From: Pyxidicoccus xibeiensis
GTDB taxonomy: Bacteria; Myxococcota; Myxococcia; Myxococcales; Myxococcaceae
Length of the DNA: 64,000 bases
Assembly (NCBI RefSeq): GCF_024198175.1
Contig: NZ_JAJVKV010000016.1
Span: forward strand, 62,001 to 126,000
Direction of reading: 5' to 3'
The notes beneath the pieces are model-generated. The model ran no database searches and was not told the origin of the DNA. It saw only the letters and a program-made list of their open reading frames with translations. Within the stretch, counting starts at the first letter, position 1. Each line of letters begins with the position of its first letter. Positions 35,041 to 43,974 of the stretch are shown one piece after another. The position numbers and the translations under genes were made by a program.

Positions 35041-35532
35041 TCAGCGCTGCTTCGGGGGCTCCTCCACCTTATAGCCGAAGGTGTAGCTCACCGAGACGGG
35101 ATGGCCCCTGAAGGTGGCCGGCTTGAAGCGCCACTTCTTCACCGCCTTCATGATGGCGACATCCATCTCGAGGTGGCCCAGCGGCTGGAGCAACAGGCAG
35201 CGCGTCACCTCCCCTGTTGCCCAGATGGTGCACTTGAGCAGGGCGGTGCCCTGAGCGCCCTCGGCGAAAGCCTCGGGCGTCGGCTGGGGCAGGTCCCCGC
35301 TGATTCTCTCCGGGCGCGTCATCCCCGCGCCAAACGGCAGCACGTCCCTGGGATCCGGCGGCCGCTCGAGGAACGCCTGGGCGCCCTCGCTCCGCAGGAG
35401 GTCGTCCGGGGGGGCGGGCTGCTTCGTCTCGGCGGAGGACTTGCTGACCGTGCCTCCGTCAGCGGGCGCGGACCGCTCTTCCTGCGCGTAGGCGATTCCC
35501 GGCAACACGAGGAGGGCGATGAGGAGTCTCAT
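35041..35532 (-). CDS. TonB C-terminal-domain protein
   Basis: The 163-residue protein has a signal peptide (LLIALLVLPGIAYA) and a C-terminal TonB-like domain: GTALLKCTIWATGEVTRC, LGHLEMDVAIMKAVKKWRF and PATFRGHPVSVSYTFGYKV. It lacks the N-terminal TonB membrane anchor and proline-rich arm, so it is a stand-alone periplasmic TonB-fold protein, common in myxobacteria. AAGGAG precedes ATG 35532. Confidence 0.85.
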   Translation of the reverse strand: MRLLIALLVLPGIAYAQEERSAPADGGTVSKSSAETKQPAPPDDLLRSEGAQAFLERPPDPRDVLPFGAGMTRPERISGDLPQPTPEAFAEGAQGTALLKCTIWATGEVTRCLLLQPLGHLEMDVAIMKAVKKWRFKPATFRGHPVSVSYTFGYKVEEPPKQR

Positions 35533-35618
35533 GGCTCCTTTCTTAAGCGGGCTCCACGAAGGGTGAAAATCCCCACGCGCGCGGTGTCCGGCGCCTTCAT
35601 GCGAGGATGGGGACGTTC

Positions 35619-36497
35619 ATGAACATCCCCTGTCCCCACTGTCAGTCCTTCGTCGTCCCCGGCGCACAGTCCTGCGGCGTGTGCGGCAACACGCTGTTGC
35701 GCGAGGCCGTGCCGGGCGCCTCGGAGCCCGTCTGCGCCGTCCACCCCGAGCTGGCGAGCCTGCATGCCTGTGGCCGCTGCGGCAGCTTCGCGTGCGCGAA
35801 GTGCCTGCGGCAGAGCGAGCGCGGCGAGCCCCTGTGCGCCACCTGCCATGGCCGCATCCCCGCGGGCGCGCTGCCGTGGGACCGGCGCGACGAGCTGGGG
35901 ACGCTGCGCGCATTCTGGGATACCTGCCTGGACGTCATGTTCCGCCCCATGCCCACCTTCGCGGGCATGCGGCAGGACGGCTCCATCGGCAGCTCGATGG
36001 GCTTCGCCATGCTGTGCTCGCTGGTGAGCATCTTCACCACCGCGCTCGTCTACATGGCCTTCATGTCCGTCTTCCCGGTGCCGGACTCCGCCATGGAGAG
36101 CGACAACGTGTCGCCCACCGGGTTCCGCATGGTCATGGCGGGCATGTTCGGCGCGTGGATTGTCCTGGCGCCCGTCATGGGTCTCATCGCCACGCTCCTG
36201 AGCTCCTCCGTGGACCACCTGTTGCTCAAGATGGCGGGCACCGAGGCGCCCTTCTCGGTGACGCTGCGGGGCAACGCGCTCTCCCAGGCGCCCCTGCTGA
36301 TGGGGCTGATTCCCATCTGCAGCATGTACGTGACGCCCTTCTGGACCATCGGCGTGCGCGTCGTCGCGTACCAGGGCCTGCACCGCACGAGCTGGGGCAA
36401 GGCCGCGCTCGGAGCGCTGGCCGGGCCGGTGCTCTCCTGTGTCGTGTGCGGCGGCGGCTACGTGGCGCTCCTCATGGCGACGCTGGGCACCCGCTGA
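35619..36497 (+). CDS. YIP1-family membrane protein with zinc-binding N-terminus
   Basis: The 292-residue protein starts with a zinc-ribbon pair (CPHCQSFVVPGAQSCGVCG) and a second Cys/His cluster (HACGRCGSFACAKCLRQSE, then CATCHG), resembling B-box or zinc-ribbon folds. From about residue 115, five hydrophobic segments follow, with the YIP1-like pattern VMGLIATLLSSSVDHLLLKM. The protein is in the inner membrane and its role is unknown. ATG 35619 is preferred to 35607 on ribosome-site spacing. Confidence 0.75.
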   Translation: MNIPCPHCQSFVVPGAQSCGVCGNTLLREAVPGASEPVCAVHPELASLHACGRCGSFACAKCLRQSERGEPLCATCHGRIPAGALPWDRRDELGTLRAFWDTCLDVMFRPMPTFAGMRQDGSIGSSMGFAMLCSLVSIFTTALVYMAFMSVFPVPDSAMESDNVSPTGFRMVMAGMFGAWIVLAPVMGLIATLLSSSVDHLLLKMAGTEAPFSVTLRGNALSQAPLLMGLIPICSMYVTPFWTIGVRVVAYQGLHRTSWGKAALGALAGPVLSCVVCGGGYVALLMATLGTR

Positions 36498-36512
36498 GGC
36501 GCCGAGGCGCGG

Positions 36513-37613
36513 CTACTGCGCGGTGGCCGCGTCCGGGCCCGCCGAGGCGGTGACGGTGCGCGGCCGCGGCCAGAAGCGCGCGTCGTGCACGCCATCCAGC
36601 GTGGCGATGCGCCGCTTCGTCCGGGTGTCATAGATGCGCGCGGCCTGGTCGGCGGCGACGAGCAGCAGCGGCCCGCGCACCCGGAGCACCATGCCCTGCG
36701 AGGACGTCAGCGCTAGCTCCTCCGGCTCCACCAGCCGGTCCTTCACCTCCCAGCGCAGCGGCGGCATCAGCACGGGCAGCTCGCCCGCGGCCTTCCACGC
36801 GTACAGGGGGCCACCATGCGTCTCCACGGAGACCCAGCCGCCGATCTGCGAGTGGCCCTTGTCCGGCACCACCGCGTCCAGCCGGGCCGCCTCCTGGCTG
36901 CCCTCCGGCAGCTCGGCCGCCGCCGGCGCGTCCAGGTCCACTCCCGCCGTGGAGGACACCAGCGTGGCCGCCGTCGCCAGCGCGTCCGTGCCCGCCGCCG
37001 CGTCCGACTCGTAGACGGTGGCGACTGTTTCAATGCGCTTCCACCCGTCCCCCTCGCGGCGGAAGGCGTGCGCCAGGCCGGGCCCGCCCTCGGGCTGGGT
37101 GATGGGGATGCGCTGGCCCTCGAAGAGGAAGTACTCGTCGGCGCCCTCCGTGCGGCGCACCAGCTCCTCCACCTGGGACACCAGCGCGACGACATGGCCC
37201 GTCGGGTCGAAGCCGAGTGCGTCCGTGTGGCCCGCCTCGGGGAGCGGGAGCGCGGTGCCCTGGCCGGACTCGAAGTCCACCTGCCACGCGCGGGGCTTCG
37301 TGCCAGCGCTGCCCCGGTCCACCACCGTGCCCTGACGCCCGTTCGGACTCCAGGCCAGCCGGAGCCGCTCGCACGCGGCGTCCACGGTGAAGAGCCCCTT
37401 GCGCGCGCCTGACGCATCCTGGCGCGTCCAGGTGCAGCCCGAGGGCTTCGCCTCCTGGAGGTAGGAGAGGGTGTACCCGGGGACGGGCTCGGCCTTCACC
37501 TCCGCCGGTGCCGCCGGGGAGGGGGCCGCGGGTGCGGGGTCCTGGGACTTCTTGCAGGCTCCGAGCAACAACACGGAGCCAAGGAAGAACGCGGGGCCGA
37601 GACGGCGGTCCAT
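36513..37613 (-). CDS. Lipoprotein with propeller-like repeats
   Basis: The 366-residue protein has a lipobox LLGAC at about residue 20 and a Pro/Ala-rich linker, then strand-rich repeats such as LRLAWSPNGRQGTVVDRG, DALGFDPTGHVVALVSQ and RIYDTRTKRRIATLDGV, suggesting a WD40-like propeller of low similarity. No enzyme motif is visible. It is convergent with the YIP1 gene. GGAGA precedes the start. Confidence 0.65.
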   Translation of the reverse strand: MDRRLGPAFFLGSVLLLGACKKSQDPAPAAPSPAAPAEVKAEPVPGYTLSYLQEAKPSGCTWTRQDASGARKGLFTVDAACERLRLAWSPNGRQGTVVDRGSAGTKPRAWQVDFESGQGTALPLPEAGHTDALGFDPTGHVVALVSQVEELVRRTEGADEYFLFEGQRIPITQPEGGPGLAHAFRREGDGWKRIETVATVYESDAAAGTDALATAATLVSSTAGVDLDAPAAAELPEGSQEAARLDAVVPDKGHSQIGGWVSVETHGGPLYAWKAAGELPVLMPPLRWEVKDRLVEPEELALTSSQGMVLRVRGPLLLVAADQAARIYDTRTKRRIATLDGVHDARFWPRPRTVTASAGPDAATAQ

Positions 37614-37758
37614 GATTTCTCCGGCGGGGACGGAAGAACCCCACCATGGCAGAACGCCGGGAGTGGGAGGAAGTCACTGCCCGTTGAAGTCCGGCGCACC
37701 AGTCGCCGGCGGCCCGGGTTGCCTCCGCGTAGTGGCTTCCCTACGGTGACGCGAGGCC

Positions 37759-38457
37759 ATGCCCTTCGAATTGCCGACGCCGGAAGTCCCCGAGGAGGTC
37801 ATCTCCCTGGGCACGCTCATCGTGGACCTGGTGGGCGTGTTCGCGGGCTCGGTGCTGGGGGCCCTGCTGGCCGAGCGCCGGAAGATGGACCTGATGGGGT
37901 TCCTCGTGCTGGGGCTCGTCTCCGGCGTGGGCGGCGGCATCCTCCGCGACACGCTGCTCCAGGCCGGGCCGCCGCTGGCCCTGGTGAAGCCGGGCTACCT
38001 CGCGGCGGCGCTGGCCGGGGCGCTCGCCGCGTTCATCTTCGAGCTCCAGCACGGCCCGGGGGTGCGGCTGCTCGCGACGCTGGATGCGCTGACGCTGGGC
38101 GCGTTCGCCGTGGCCGGGACTCAGCGGACGCTGGAGGTGGGGCTGAGCCCCGGCACCGCGCTGCTCATGGGCGCCATCACCGCCGCGGGAGGTGGCGTCA
38201 TCCGGGACGTGCTCGCACGACAGACGCCTCAGTTGATGAAGGCCGTGCCCGGCTACAACGCCACGGCGGCGCTGGCGGCGAGTGCCGTGTGTCTGGCTTT
38301 GTCCATGATGGGGCATCCCCGGCTGGCGCTGCTCGCGGGGATGGTGTTGGGTGGGGGGCTGCGGCTCCTGTCCCTTCGCTATGGCTGGAGGCTCCCGGTC
38401 AAGCGGGCGCGGTCGGCGAAGCCTCCGGAGGCGGGACCTCGGGACGGGGCGCCGTAG
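37759..38457 (+). CDS. TRIC/UPF0126-family cation channel
   Basis: The 232-residue protein has six or seven membrane helices and the tandem motifs VGGGILRDTLL (about 57-67) and GGGVIRDVLAR (about 145-155), the duplicated glycine-rich kinked helices of the trimeric intracellular cation channel (UPF0126, YadS-like) family. Bacterial members form monovalent-cation pores in the inner membrane. Two palindromic repeats lie between its stop and the convergent LysR gene. Confidence 0.9.
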   Translation: MPFELPTPEVPEEVISLGTLIVDLVGVFAGSVLGALLAERRKMDLMGFLVLGLVSGVGGGILRDTLLQAGPPLALVKPGYLAAALAGALAAFIFELQHGPGVRLLATLDALTLGAFAVAGTQRTLEVGLSPGTALLMGAITAAGGGVIRDVLARQTPQLMKAVPGYNATAALAASAVCLALSMMGHPRLALLAGMVLGGGLRLLSLRYGWRLPVKRARSAKPPEAGPRDGAP

Positions 38458-38492
38458 CGGGGCTGGCGGTGGGGGCTCACCGGGCGGACGTT

Positions 38493-38517
38493 GGTGGAAG
38501 GAACCTTCATTCCACGG
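38493..38517. repeat. Palindromic 25-bp repeat, copy 1
   Basis: GGTGGAAGGAACCTTCATTC followed by CACGG. The unit contains outer arms GTGGAA/TTCCAC and an inner near-palindrome AAGGTTCC. It is repeated exactly 74 bases downstream, in the gap between convergent genes. It could be a REP-like element or paired terminators. Confidence 0.6.
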
Positions 38518-38566
38518 AGGGCCTCGCCCGAGGCTGCGGGAGCGCGGGCTCCCCTGACCGGCGCTC

Positions 38567-38591
38567 GGTGGAAGGAACCTTCATTCCACGG
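38567..38591. repeat. Palindromic 25-bp repeat, copy 2
   Basis: An identical copy of the 38493 element, in the same orientation. It lies 32 bases from the stop of the LysR gene. No coding potential is present between the copies. Confidence 0.6.
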
Positions 38592-38623
38592 TGCTTCCTC
38601 GCCCGGGGCTGGTGTGCCCTGCC

Positions 38624-39502
38624 TCAGCCGGGGCGCGTGGCGAAGAGCCTTGCGAGCCAGTCCATGACGGCGGCGACCCGGGCGCTGTGACGCAGGTCCT
38701 GGTGGGTGACGGCCCACAGCTCGCGGGTGGGCAGCGCGGCGCGGGGAAGCACGGGGACGAGGCGGGGCTCGTTCGCCACGAGCAGCTCCGGCAGCACCGC
38801 GAGCCCAAGTCCGGCGGCGCAGGCGGCCATGACGACCGTGGTGGAATTGGAGCGCAGCACGATGCGCGCGGCGGGGACATGGCGCCGCAGCCACTGGCCC
38901 GGAGGTGTGGCGTCCTGCGCCTCCTCCGGGCCGAGCCAGTCGTGCCGGGCCGCGTCCTTCACGCCTGTCGGACGTCCGCGCCGGGCGAAGTAGGGCTCGC
39001 TGCCGTAGACGTTGAAGGCGAAGGGGGAGAGACGGCGCGCGATGAGTGATTGCTCACGGGGGCGGAACAGGCGCACGGCCACGTCCGCCTCCCGGCGGGA
39101 CAGGTCCAGCACGAGGTTGTCGGAGCGCAGCTCCACCCGCAGCTCCGGGTGCAGCCGCTGCAGTTCCGGGAGTCTCGGGGCGAGGACCTGCACGGCCATC
39201 CCGTCGCCCGCGGTGACTCGCACCGCGCCCGCCACGCGCCGGTCCGCTCCCGTCAGCTCGCGCTCCGAGGCGAGCACCTCGGCTTCGACGCGCTCGGCAT
39301 GGGCTCGCAGCACCTGCCCTGCTTCACCGAGCACCAGCCCCGCGGGCGTGCGCTGGAAGAGCTTCACGCCGAGCGCCTCCTCCAGGGCGGCCAGTCTCCG
39401 GCCGATGGTCGTGGGGGCCACGCGCAGGGCACGGCCCGCCGACGCGTGGGTGCCGTGGCGGTGCACCGCGAGGAAGTAGCGCAGGTCGTCCCACTGGAGC
39501 AT
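38624..39502 (-). CDS. LysR-family transcriptional regulator
   Basis: The 292-residue protein starts MLQWDDLRYFLAVHRHGTHA and has the winged helix (residues 1-60) with RALRVAPTTIGRRLAALEEA, then the effector domain (VRVTAGDGMAVQVLAPRL, DVAVRLFRPREQSLIARRL). It is divergent from a quinone oxidoreductase-type gene with a 75-base gap holding an inverted repeat, a typical control arrangement. ATG 39502 is the natural start; the frame is open far upstream without coding character. Confidence 0.9.
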   Translation of the reverse strand: MLQWDDLRYFLAVHRHGTHASAGRALRVAPTTIGRRLAALEEALGVKLFQRTPAGLVLGEAGQVLRAHAERVEAEVLASERELTGADRRVAGAVRVTAGDGMAVQVLAPRLPELQRLHPELRVELRSDNLVLDLSRREADVAVRLFRPREQSLIARRLSPFAFNVYGSEPYFARRGRPTGVKDAARHDWLGPEEAQDATPPGQWLRRHVPAARIVLRSNSTTVVMAACAAGLGLAVLPELLVANEPRLVPVLPRAALPTRELWAVTHQDLRHSARVAAVMDWLARLFATRPG

Positions 39503-39505
39503 GGC

Positions 39506-39521
39506 CGTGCATGTTTGCACG
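39506..39521. promoter_or_regulatory. Inverted repeat in the LysR/oxidoreductase gap, candidate operator
   Basis: CGTGCA and TGCACG arms are perfect around TGTT. The TGCATGTTTGCA core has the T-N-A symmetry seen in LysR boxes. It lies 3 bases upstream of the LysR start and 56 bases upstream of the divergent gene. Confidence 0.45.
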
Positions 39522-39577
39522 TTGGACGTGCGCCGACGTTCGTTTCCGCAGCCCGGGTCCGAGCGCATGGTGTGGAC

Positions 39578-40588
39578 ATGAGGACCTACGAGTTGACCCA
39601 GGGCAGCGGGCTGGCGTCCCTGGTGCGGACGGAGCGGCCCGTGCCGGTGCCGGGACCGCGCGAGCTGCTGGTGAAGCTGCGCGCCGTGGCGCTGAACTAC
39701 CGGGACCTGGCCATCCTGCGAGGGACATATGGCGACTTCCCGCGCCCCCTGGTGCCGGTCTCCGACGGCGTGGGCGAGGTGGTGGCGGTAGGCGCGGAGG
39801 TGCGCCGCTTCGCGGTGGGAGACCGCGTCATCCCGGCGTACGTGCCGGACTGGGTGCGCGGCGAGCCCACGGAGGAGGGGACCCGGCGGCGGCTGGGTGG
39901 CCCGCTGGATGGACTGCTGCGAGAGTACGCCTGTGTACACGAGGACGCCGCCGTGGCCGCGCCGGGCTTCCTGTCGGACGTGCAGGCCGCCACCCTGCCG
40001 ATTGCCGGAGTCACCGCCTGGCATGCACTGTTCACGGCCGGGCGCGTGAAGCCCGGGGAGACGGTGGTGGTCCAGGGGACGGGGGGCGTGTCCCTGTTCG
40101 CGCTCCAGCTGGCACGAATGGCAGGGGTGCGGGTGCTCGTCACCTCGCGGAGTCCCGCGAAGCTGGAGCGGGCCGTGTCGCTGGGGGCGGCAGCGGGCAT
40201 CGACACGGGGACGGTGCCGGAGTGGGAGGACCGGGTGCTGGCGCTGACGGAGGGCCGTGGGGCGGACCACGTGGTGGATGTCCTCGGTGGAGTGGGCGTC
40301 GGGCGCTCCATCGCGGCGACGCGGGTGGGCGGGACGGTGAGCCTGGTAGGCTTCCTGGACAGCGCCACGGTGCGCTTCGACCTGACCCGCGCGCTGCGAC
40401 GCATGGTGCGGCTGCAGGCCATCTCCGTGGGCAGTCGCGAGGACCTGGAGACGCTGGGGCGGGCGCTGGAGGCCCGGGGCGTGCGGCCGCTGGTGGACCG
40501 CGCCTTCCTGTTCTCGGAGGCGCACGCCGCCTTCGAGTACCTGGCCAGCGGTGCGCAGTTCGGAAAGGTCGTCATCACCTTTCCGTGA
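39578..40588 (+). CDS. Zinc-free alcohol dehydrogenase/quinone oxidoreductase family protein
   Basis: The 336-residue protein is a medium-chain dehydrogenase/reductase: N-terminal GroES-like domain with VALNYRDLAILRGTY, and a Rossmann domain with VVVQGTGGVSLFALQLA (about 163-179) for NADP binding. GADHVVDVLGGVGVG and GGTVSLVGFLDS follow. The zinc-ligand Cys/His set of classical alcohol dehydrogenases is absent, favouring a quinone or enoyl reductase type. It reduces an unknown electrophile in the cytoplasm and is probably controlled by the divergent LysR protein. Confidence 0.9.
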   Translation: MRTYELTQGSGLASLVRTERPVPVPGPRELLVKLRAVALNYRDLAILRGTYGDFPRPLVPVSDGVGEVVAVGAEVRRFAVGDRVIPAYVPDWVRGEPTEEGTRRRLGGPLDGLLREYACVHEDAAVAAPGFLSDVQAATLPIAGVTAWHALFTAGRVKPGETVVVQGTGGVSLFALQLARMAGVRVLVTSRSPAKLERAVSLGAAAGIDTGTVPEWEDRVLALTEGRGADHVVDVLGGVGVGRSIAATRVGGTVSLVGFLDSATVRFDLTRALRRMVRLQAISVGSREDLETLGRALEARGVRPLVDRAFLFSEAHAAFEYLASGAQFGKVVITFP

Positions 40589-40648
40589 GGGAGCAGAGGC
40601 TGTCAGCTGAGGTCGACGCGTGTCGTTCACTGGAGTGGAGGAATACCG

Positions 40649-41293
40649 ATGCCCGCAGCGCTCGAAGAACTCGCCAGGCCTGTCATCGTTGGACGCTCGA
40701 GCTCGAGCTTCACGCGTGTCACGCGCATCTTCGCCTCGGAGCTGCGCGTCGATTACTCCTTGCGGGTGATGCGAGACCTCATGTCCTCCGATGTGGAGGA
40801 CTATGGCGGCAACCCCGCGTTCAAGATTCCGACCCTGCTGACGCCCCGCGGAAGCTGGTTCGGTGCGCTCAACGTCTGTCGCGAGCTGTGGCGGCAGTCG
40901 AGTCCCAGGCTCCGCGTGGTGTGGCCGGAGGACCTCGACACGCCGCTGCTCGCCAATGCGCAGGAGTTGGTGCTCCATGCCATGGCGACGGAGGTGAACC
41001 TCATCATGGGGAAGGTGGGCGGCGCCAGTGACGGCAGTGCCCACCACGCGAAGATGCGAAAGAGCCTGGTCAGCACCATGGCGTGGCTGGAGGAGAACGC
41101 GAGCGCCGCGCTCGCCGCGCTGCCGCCCCAGCGGGACCTGAGCTTCCTGGAGGTCACGCTCTACTGCCTGGTGACGCATCTGGAGTTCCGGGAAGTCCTG
41201 CCGACTGACCCGTATCCGGAGCTGAGGACGTTCTGCCAGCGGTTCGCGGCGCGCGCCTCCGTTGCGGAGACCGCCTTTCGCTTCGACACGTAG
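40649..41293 (+). CDS. GST-like protein
   Basis: The 214-residue protein has a thioredoxin-like N-terminus (SSSFTRVTRIFASELRVDYS) and NPAFKIPTLLTPRGSWFG, carrying the cis-Pro loop of GSTs, followed by a helical domain. Sequence is divergent, so glutathione use is uncertain. GGAGGA precedes the ATG. It follows the oxidoreductase gene on the same strand by 60 bases and may be co-transcribed. Confidence 0.7.
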   Translation: MPAALEELARPVIVGRSSSSFTRVTRIFASELRVDYSLRVMRDLMSSDVEDYGGNPAFKIPTLLTPRGSWFGALNVCRELWRQSSPRLRVVWPEDLDTPLLANAQELVLHAMATEVNLIMGKVGGASDGSAHHAKMRKSLVSTMAWLEENASAALAALPPQRDLSFLEVTLYCLVTHLEFREVLPTDPYPELRTFCQRFAARASVAETAFRFDT

Positions 41294-41336
41294 AGGGGTA
41301 GCGAGCAGCGGGGGCTTCTCCCGCAGTGGGCAGTAG

Positions 41337-41903
41337 CTATACCTCCACGAACTTCGCGCCCGTGGCGCCAATGCGTTCCATGGCCGCCTTGATATCGTCG
41401 GAGACGATCAGGGTGCCGGCCCAGCCTTCCGTACGGAAGACCCTGGCGTCTCCTACCTTCGACTTGTCGATGCGCAGGTCGTCCACGGCGTAGTACTTCC
41501 CTGTCTTGTGGGGCAGGCCGTCCTCGGCCGTCCAGAACTGCACCTTGGAAGCCTGTTCGTCGATGCACTTGATGAGGCGCGTGGCCACGAGGATGAAGTA
41601 CGGGTCTGGCTGACCTTGAACATCGACGGGGATGAGCTGCACGTCATCGAGGGCCAGCTCCGCGAAGATGGAAGCAACTCTGGCGTGGACGACCGGAGTC
41701 TTTAGGTTCGTCTCGGTGAAGTCGAGTGGCCTGCCCTCGTGCTCGATGGGGACGGTCAAGCGTCCCGGCACCTGAACGGGTCTGCCCCTGTTGAACTGTC
41801 TAGTGTCTTCAACCTCGGTCCCCTCGCTGTCGACAGGGCTGTCCAGGTGCCAGCGTCCCGGAATCTGGACATCGTCAGTGAGCTCGAAGAAGGGTTGCCG
41901 CAT
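41337..41903 (-). CDS. Imm11-family (DUF1629-like) immunity protein, orphan
   Basis: The 188-residue protein begins QPFFELTDDVQIPGRWHL and contains ASIFAELALDDVQLIPVDV, VATRLIKCIDE and FRTEGWAGTLIVSDDIKAAM, the recognised pattern of the myxobacterial Imm11 family. These proteins neutralise cognate polymorphic toxins in the cytoplasm. No toxin gene is adjacent: the upstream side is a decayed IS630 whose left end lies about 15 bases from the start codon. It is therefore an orphan immunity gene, perhaps kept as a shield against relatives. Confidence 0.75.
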   Translation of the reverse strand: MRQPFFELTDDVQIPGRWHLDSPVDSEGTEVEDTRQFNRGRPVQVPGRLTVPIEHEGRPLDFTETNLKTPVVHARVASIFAELALDDVQLIPVDVQGQPDPYFILVATRLIKCIDEQASKVQFWTAEDGLPHKTGKYYAVDDLRIDKSKVGDARVFRTEGWAGTLIVSDDIKAAMERIGATGAKFVEV

Positions 41904-41971
41904 GGGTGGGTCTCTAGTGGAGTGTCCGGAAGTAAGTCGAAATAGTCGCGGAGGATGAATAGCTCTCCTGG

Positions 41972-42796
41972 ATGAGGAGACGACCTCCGCGACTCACCCA
42001 GATCTCGAAGGAGGATACTGCTCTTCTGGAAGAGGTGGTGCACGATGGCCGCACCGAGTAGCGCGTGGAGCGCCGGGCGCATATTTTGTTGGTCATCGCC
42101 GCCCAGGACACCGTCGTGCAGGAACTGGTCGAGCACTTCGGTCTCGACCGCACCAGCATCTGGAACTTGTGCCGACGTTACGAAGCATCAGGGGCCTTCG
42201 TAGTTTGGGACGCTCCTCCTTCTGGCCGCCCATCGCGGATCTCCCTCTGGAACTCGTAGAAGTGGAGCAACTGGCCTGCTGTGAGCCGGCGGGAGTGAGT
42301 CTGCACATGACCCAGTGGAGTACACGCTCGCTGGCGCGCGTCGCCCGTGAGCGCGGCATCGCCCACCCGTCGCACTCCACGGTAGAGTTCATCCTCAAGC
42401 ATACGGAACTGCAGCCCCACCGTAGCCGGTACGGGAAGACGCCTACCCCGGACGAGAATTTCCGCCAGAAGGCGGCAGCGGTCCTCTGGTGCTACGAGCA
42501 GGCCCAGGCCCTTGCTCAGCGCGCAGAGGTGGTGCTGTGCGTGGACGAGAAGCCCAACATCCAGGTTCTTGAGCGCCGCTGTAGGCCACGCGCCACCTCC
42601 TGTGCCGCTACCGCCACGTCCGGGTCCTCGTGACCTCGCCGCATGCCTCGTGGCTCAATCAGACCGAGTTGCTGCTCGGGCCTTCAGCGCGCGCTATCTG
42701 CAGTGCGGCGATAGGCAACGCCGCTCCCAATTGCGCGCCCATGTGGATGCGAGTTGGCCCGAGTACAACCGCCTCTACGCCCATCCTTCCGCCTGA
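41972..42796 (+). pseudogene. IS630-family transposase, decayed
   Basis: ATG 41972 opens a frame with an in-frame TAG at about 42056, then HILLVIAAQDTVVQELVEHF and GLDRTSIWNLCRRYE (helix-turn-helix). A frameshift near 42238 leads to the PLELVEVEQLACCEPAG-like part, then VVLCVDEKPNIQVLER with the first catalytic Asp. About 80 codons between this and RVLVTSPHASWLNQTELLL are missing, and a further frameshift follows before DASWPEYNRLYAHP. With one stop, several frameshifts and a deletion it is inactive. Confidence 0.85.
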
Positions 42797-42925
42797 TTGT
42801 GGACGCGAATCAGGATGCACGATTGGTTTAAGCGGCGCCGCCGCTGACCATGTTGGACTACTTCTCGGGCACCCCACAAGCTTGGGCCACCTTACGGCCT
42901 TTCAGCGGGCCTCTCACCGCGTCAG

Positions 42926-43465
42926 TCACTGGCTTGGTGGTTGCGGCCACGTAAATCCAAGCTTCTCTAGCCGCTTGCGAGCTTCGTGAGTTCCCTTCTC
43001 CAAGGCCGTTACCACTCCGGCACGATTATGGAGGACATCATTAATTATATACGAAAACATCGTTTTTCTTGCGAGATGTAGCTCAATGGAGTCTTCGATG
43101 AACGCGGCCCACCAGGAGTCCAGGTTTTCTTTTTGGGCCTCGGTTGCGTTCTGCAGCTGAGTCTGCGTCTGCAGGATTTGATTATACAAGCCTGCCAGAT
43201 AGGTCCATTGCGAGGAAAATCGGCTATAGAGGGCGACGTACGCGCCCGCGAAAATTGCTCCAATCCAGTGGATGGTTTCATGGATGGCAGTGCGAAAGCT
43301 TTCCCAACTCCAATCCCACAAGATGCTCTTGGGGTCCGTGATTTCGCTCAGTGCCACGGCCCCCAGATACACAAGGGCAGTAACCCAAATACTCCTGAGG
43401 AGCACTGCCGTACCACCATTGGCCATCCAGTTTAGGAAGAACTCGCCTGAGAAGAATCGCATCAT
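42926..43465 (-). CDS. Small membrane protein, low-GC island gene
   Basis: The 179-residue protein has two hydrophobic segments (GGTAVLLRSIWVTALVYLGA and ETIHWIGAIFAGAYVALYSR) and a helical, polar C-terminal half with TQTQLQNATEAQKENLDSWW. ATG 43465 is preceded by GGGGGG; a GTG at 43486 is also possible. Its base composition is less GC-rich than the core genes around it. No family is recognised. Confidence 0.6.
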   Translation of the reverse strand: MMRFFSGEFFLNWMANGGTAVLLRSIWVTALVYLGAVALSEITDPKSILWDWSWESFRTAIHETIHWIGAIFAGAYVALYSRFSSQWTYLAGLYNQILQTQTQLQNATEAQKENLDSWWAAFIEDSIELHLARKTMFSYIINDVLHNRAGVVTALEKGTHEARKRLEKLGFTWPQPPSQ

Positions 43466-43541
43466 CTGGTGCCCCCCAATGATCACAAGAACTGGGCGAG
43501 ACGGTATGCGCTACATCGCCAAGCGTCAAACCACAGCGTTT

Positions 43542-43803
43542 ACGCATGCGGCAGCCCGTCGAGCGGGGCCGCAGCCTCATGCAGAAGGTGAGGGAGCATT
43601 ACACGTACTACGGAATCAGCGGAACCACGCGGAGCCCCACGCGCTCCCTTGACTAGGTGGTGCACACGTGGCGCAAGTGGCTGGGACGCCGCTCGCAGCG
43701 CGCCGAGCTGTCGTGGAAGAAGATCGCGCGGATCTGCGGTGCTGTCCGCTGCCGTCCGCCTGCATCATCCATCGCTTCTGCACGCTCGCAGCGAACCCAT
43801 GAG
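43542..43803 (+). pseudogene. Group II intron reverse transcriptase/maturase, C-terminal remnant
   Basis: The frame reads SLMQKVREHYTYYGISGTTR, then an in-frame TAG, then VVHTWRKWLGRRSQRAELSW and PPASSIASARS. This matches the C-terminal thumb/X part of group II intron RTs (HY.YYGI.GN, W.KWL.RRS, PPARIVHS). Upstream RT catalytic blocks are missing. The frame's stop lies inside the left terminal repeat of the neighbouring transposon. Confidence 0.65.
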
Positions 43804-43974
43804 TGTTGACGCGCACCCTGGTTGAGGGAGCGGAGCCCGAAATCGAGCCGGCTGCGTGATGGGGTCGCGCCGCCCGCCCATCGTCGGCGAGAAACTGGAG
43901 CGCCACGCCCGATGAGGTAGCAGGCGGGCAGGAGGACGGGAAGAAAGGTGCGCAGAGGGTGCGGCAACACCCTC

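Noticed and set aside
43818..43828. CTGGTTGAGGG as the outer transposon end
   Set aside because: The perfect 13-bp TGT...ACA repeats outside it fit better; the inner block is probably a binding site.
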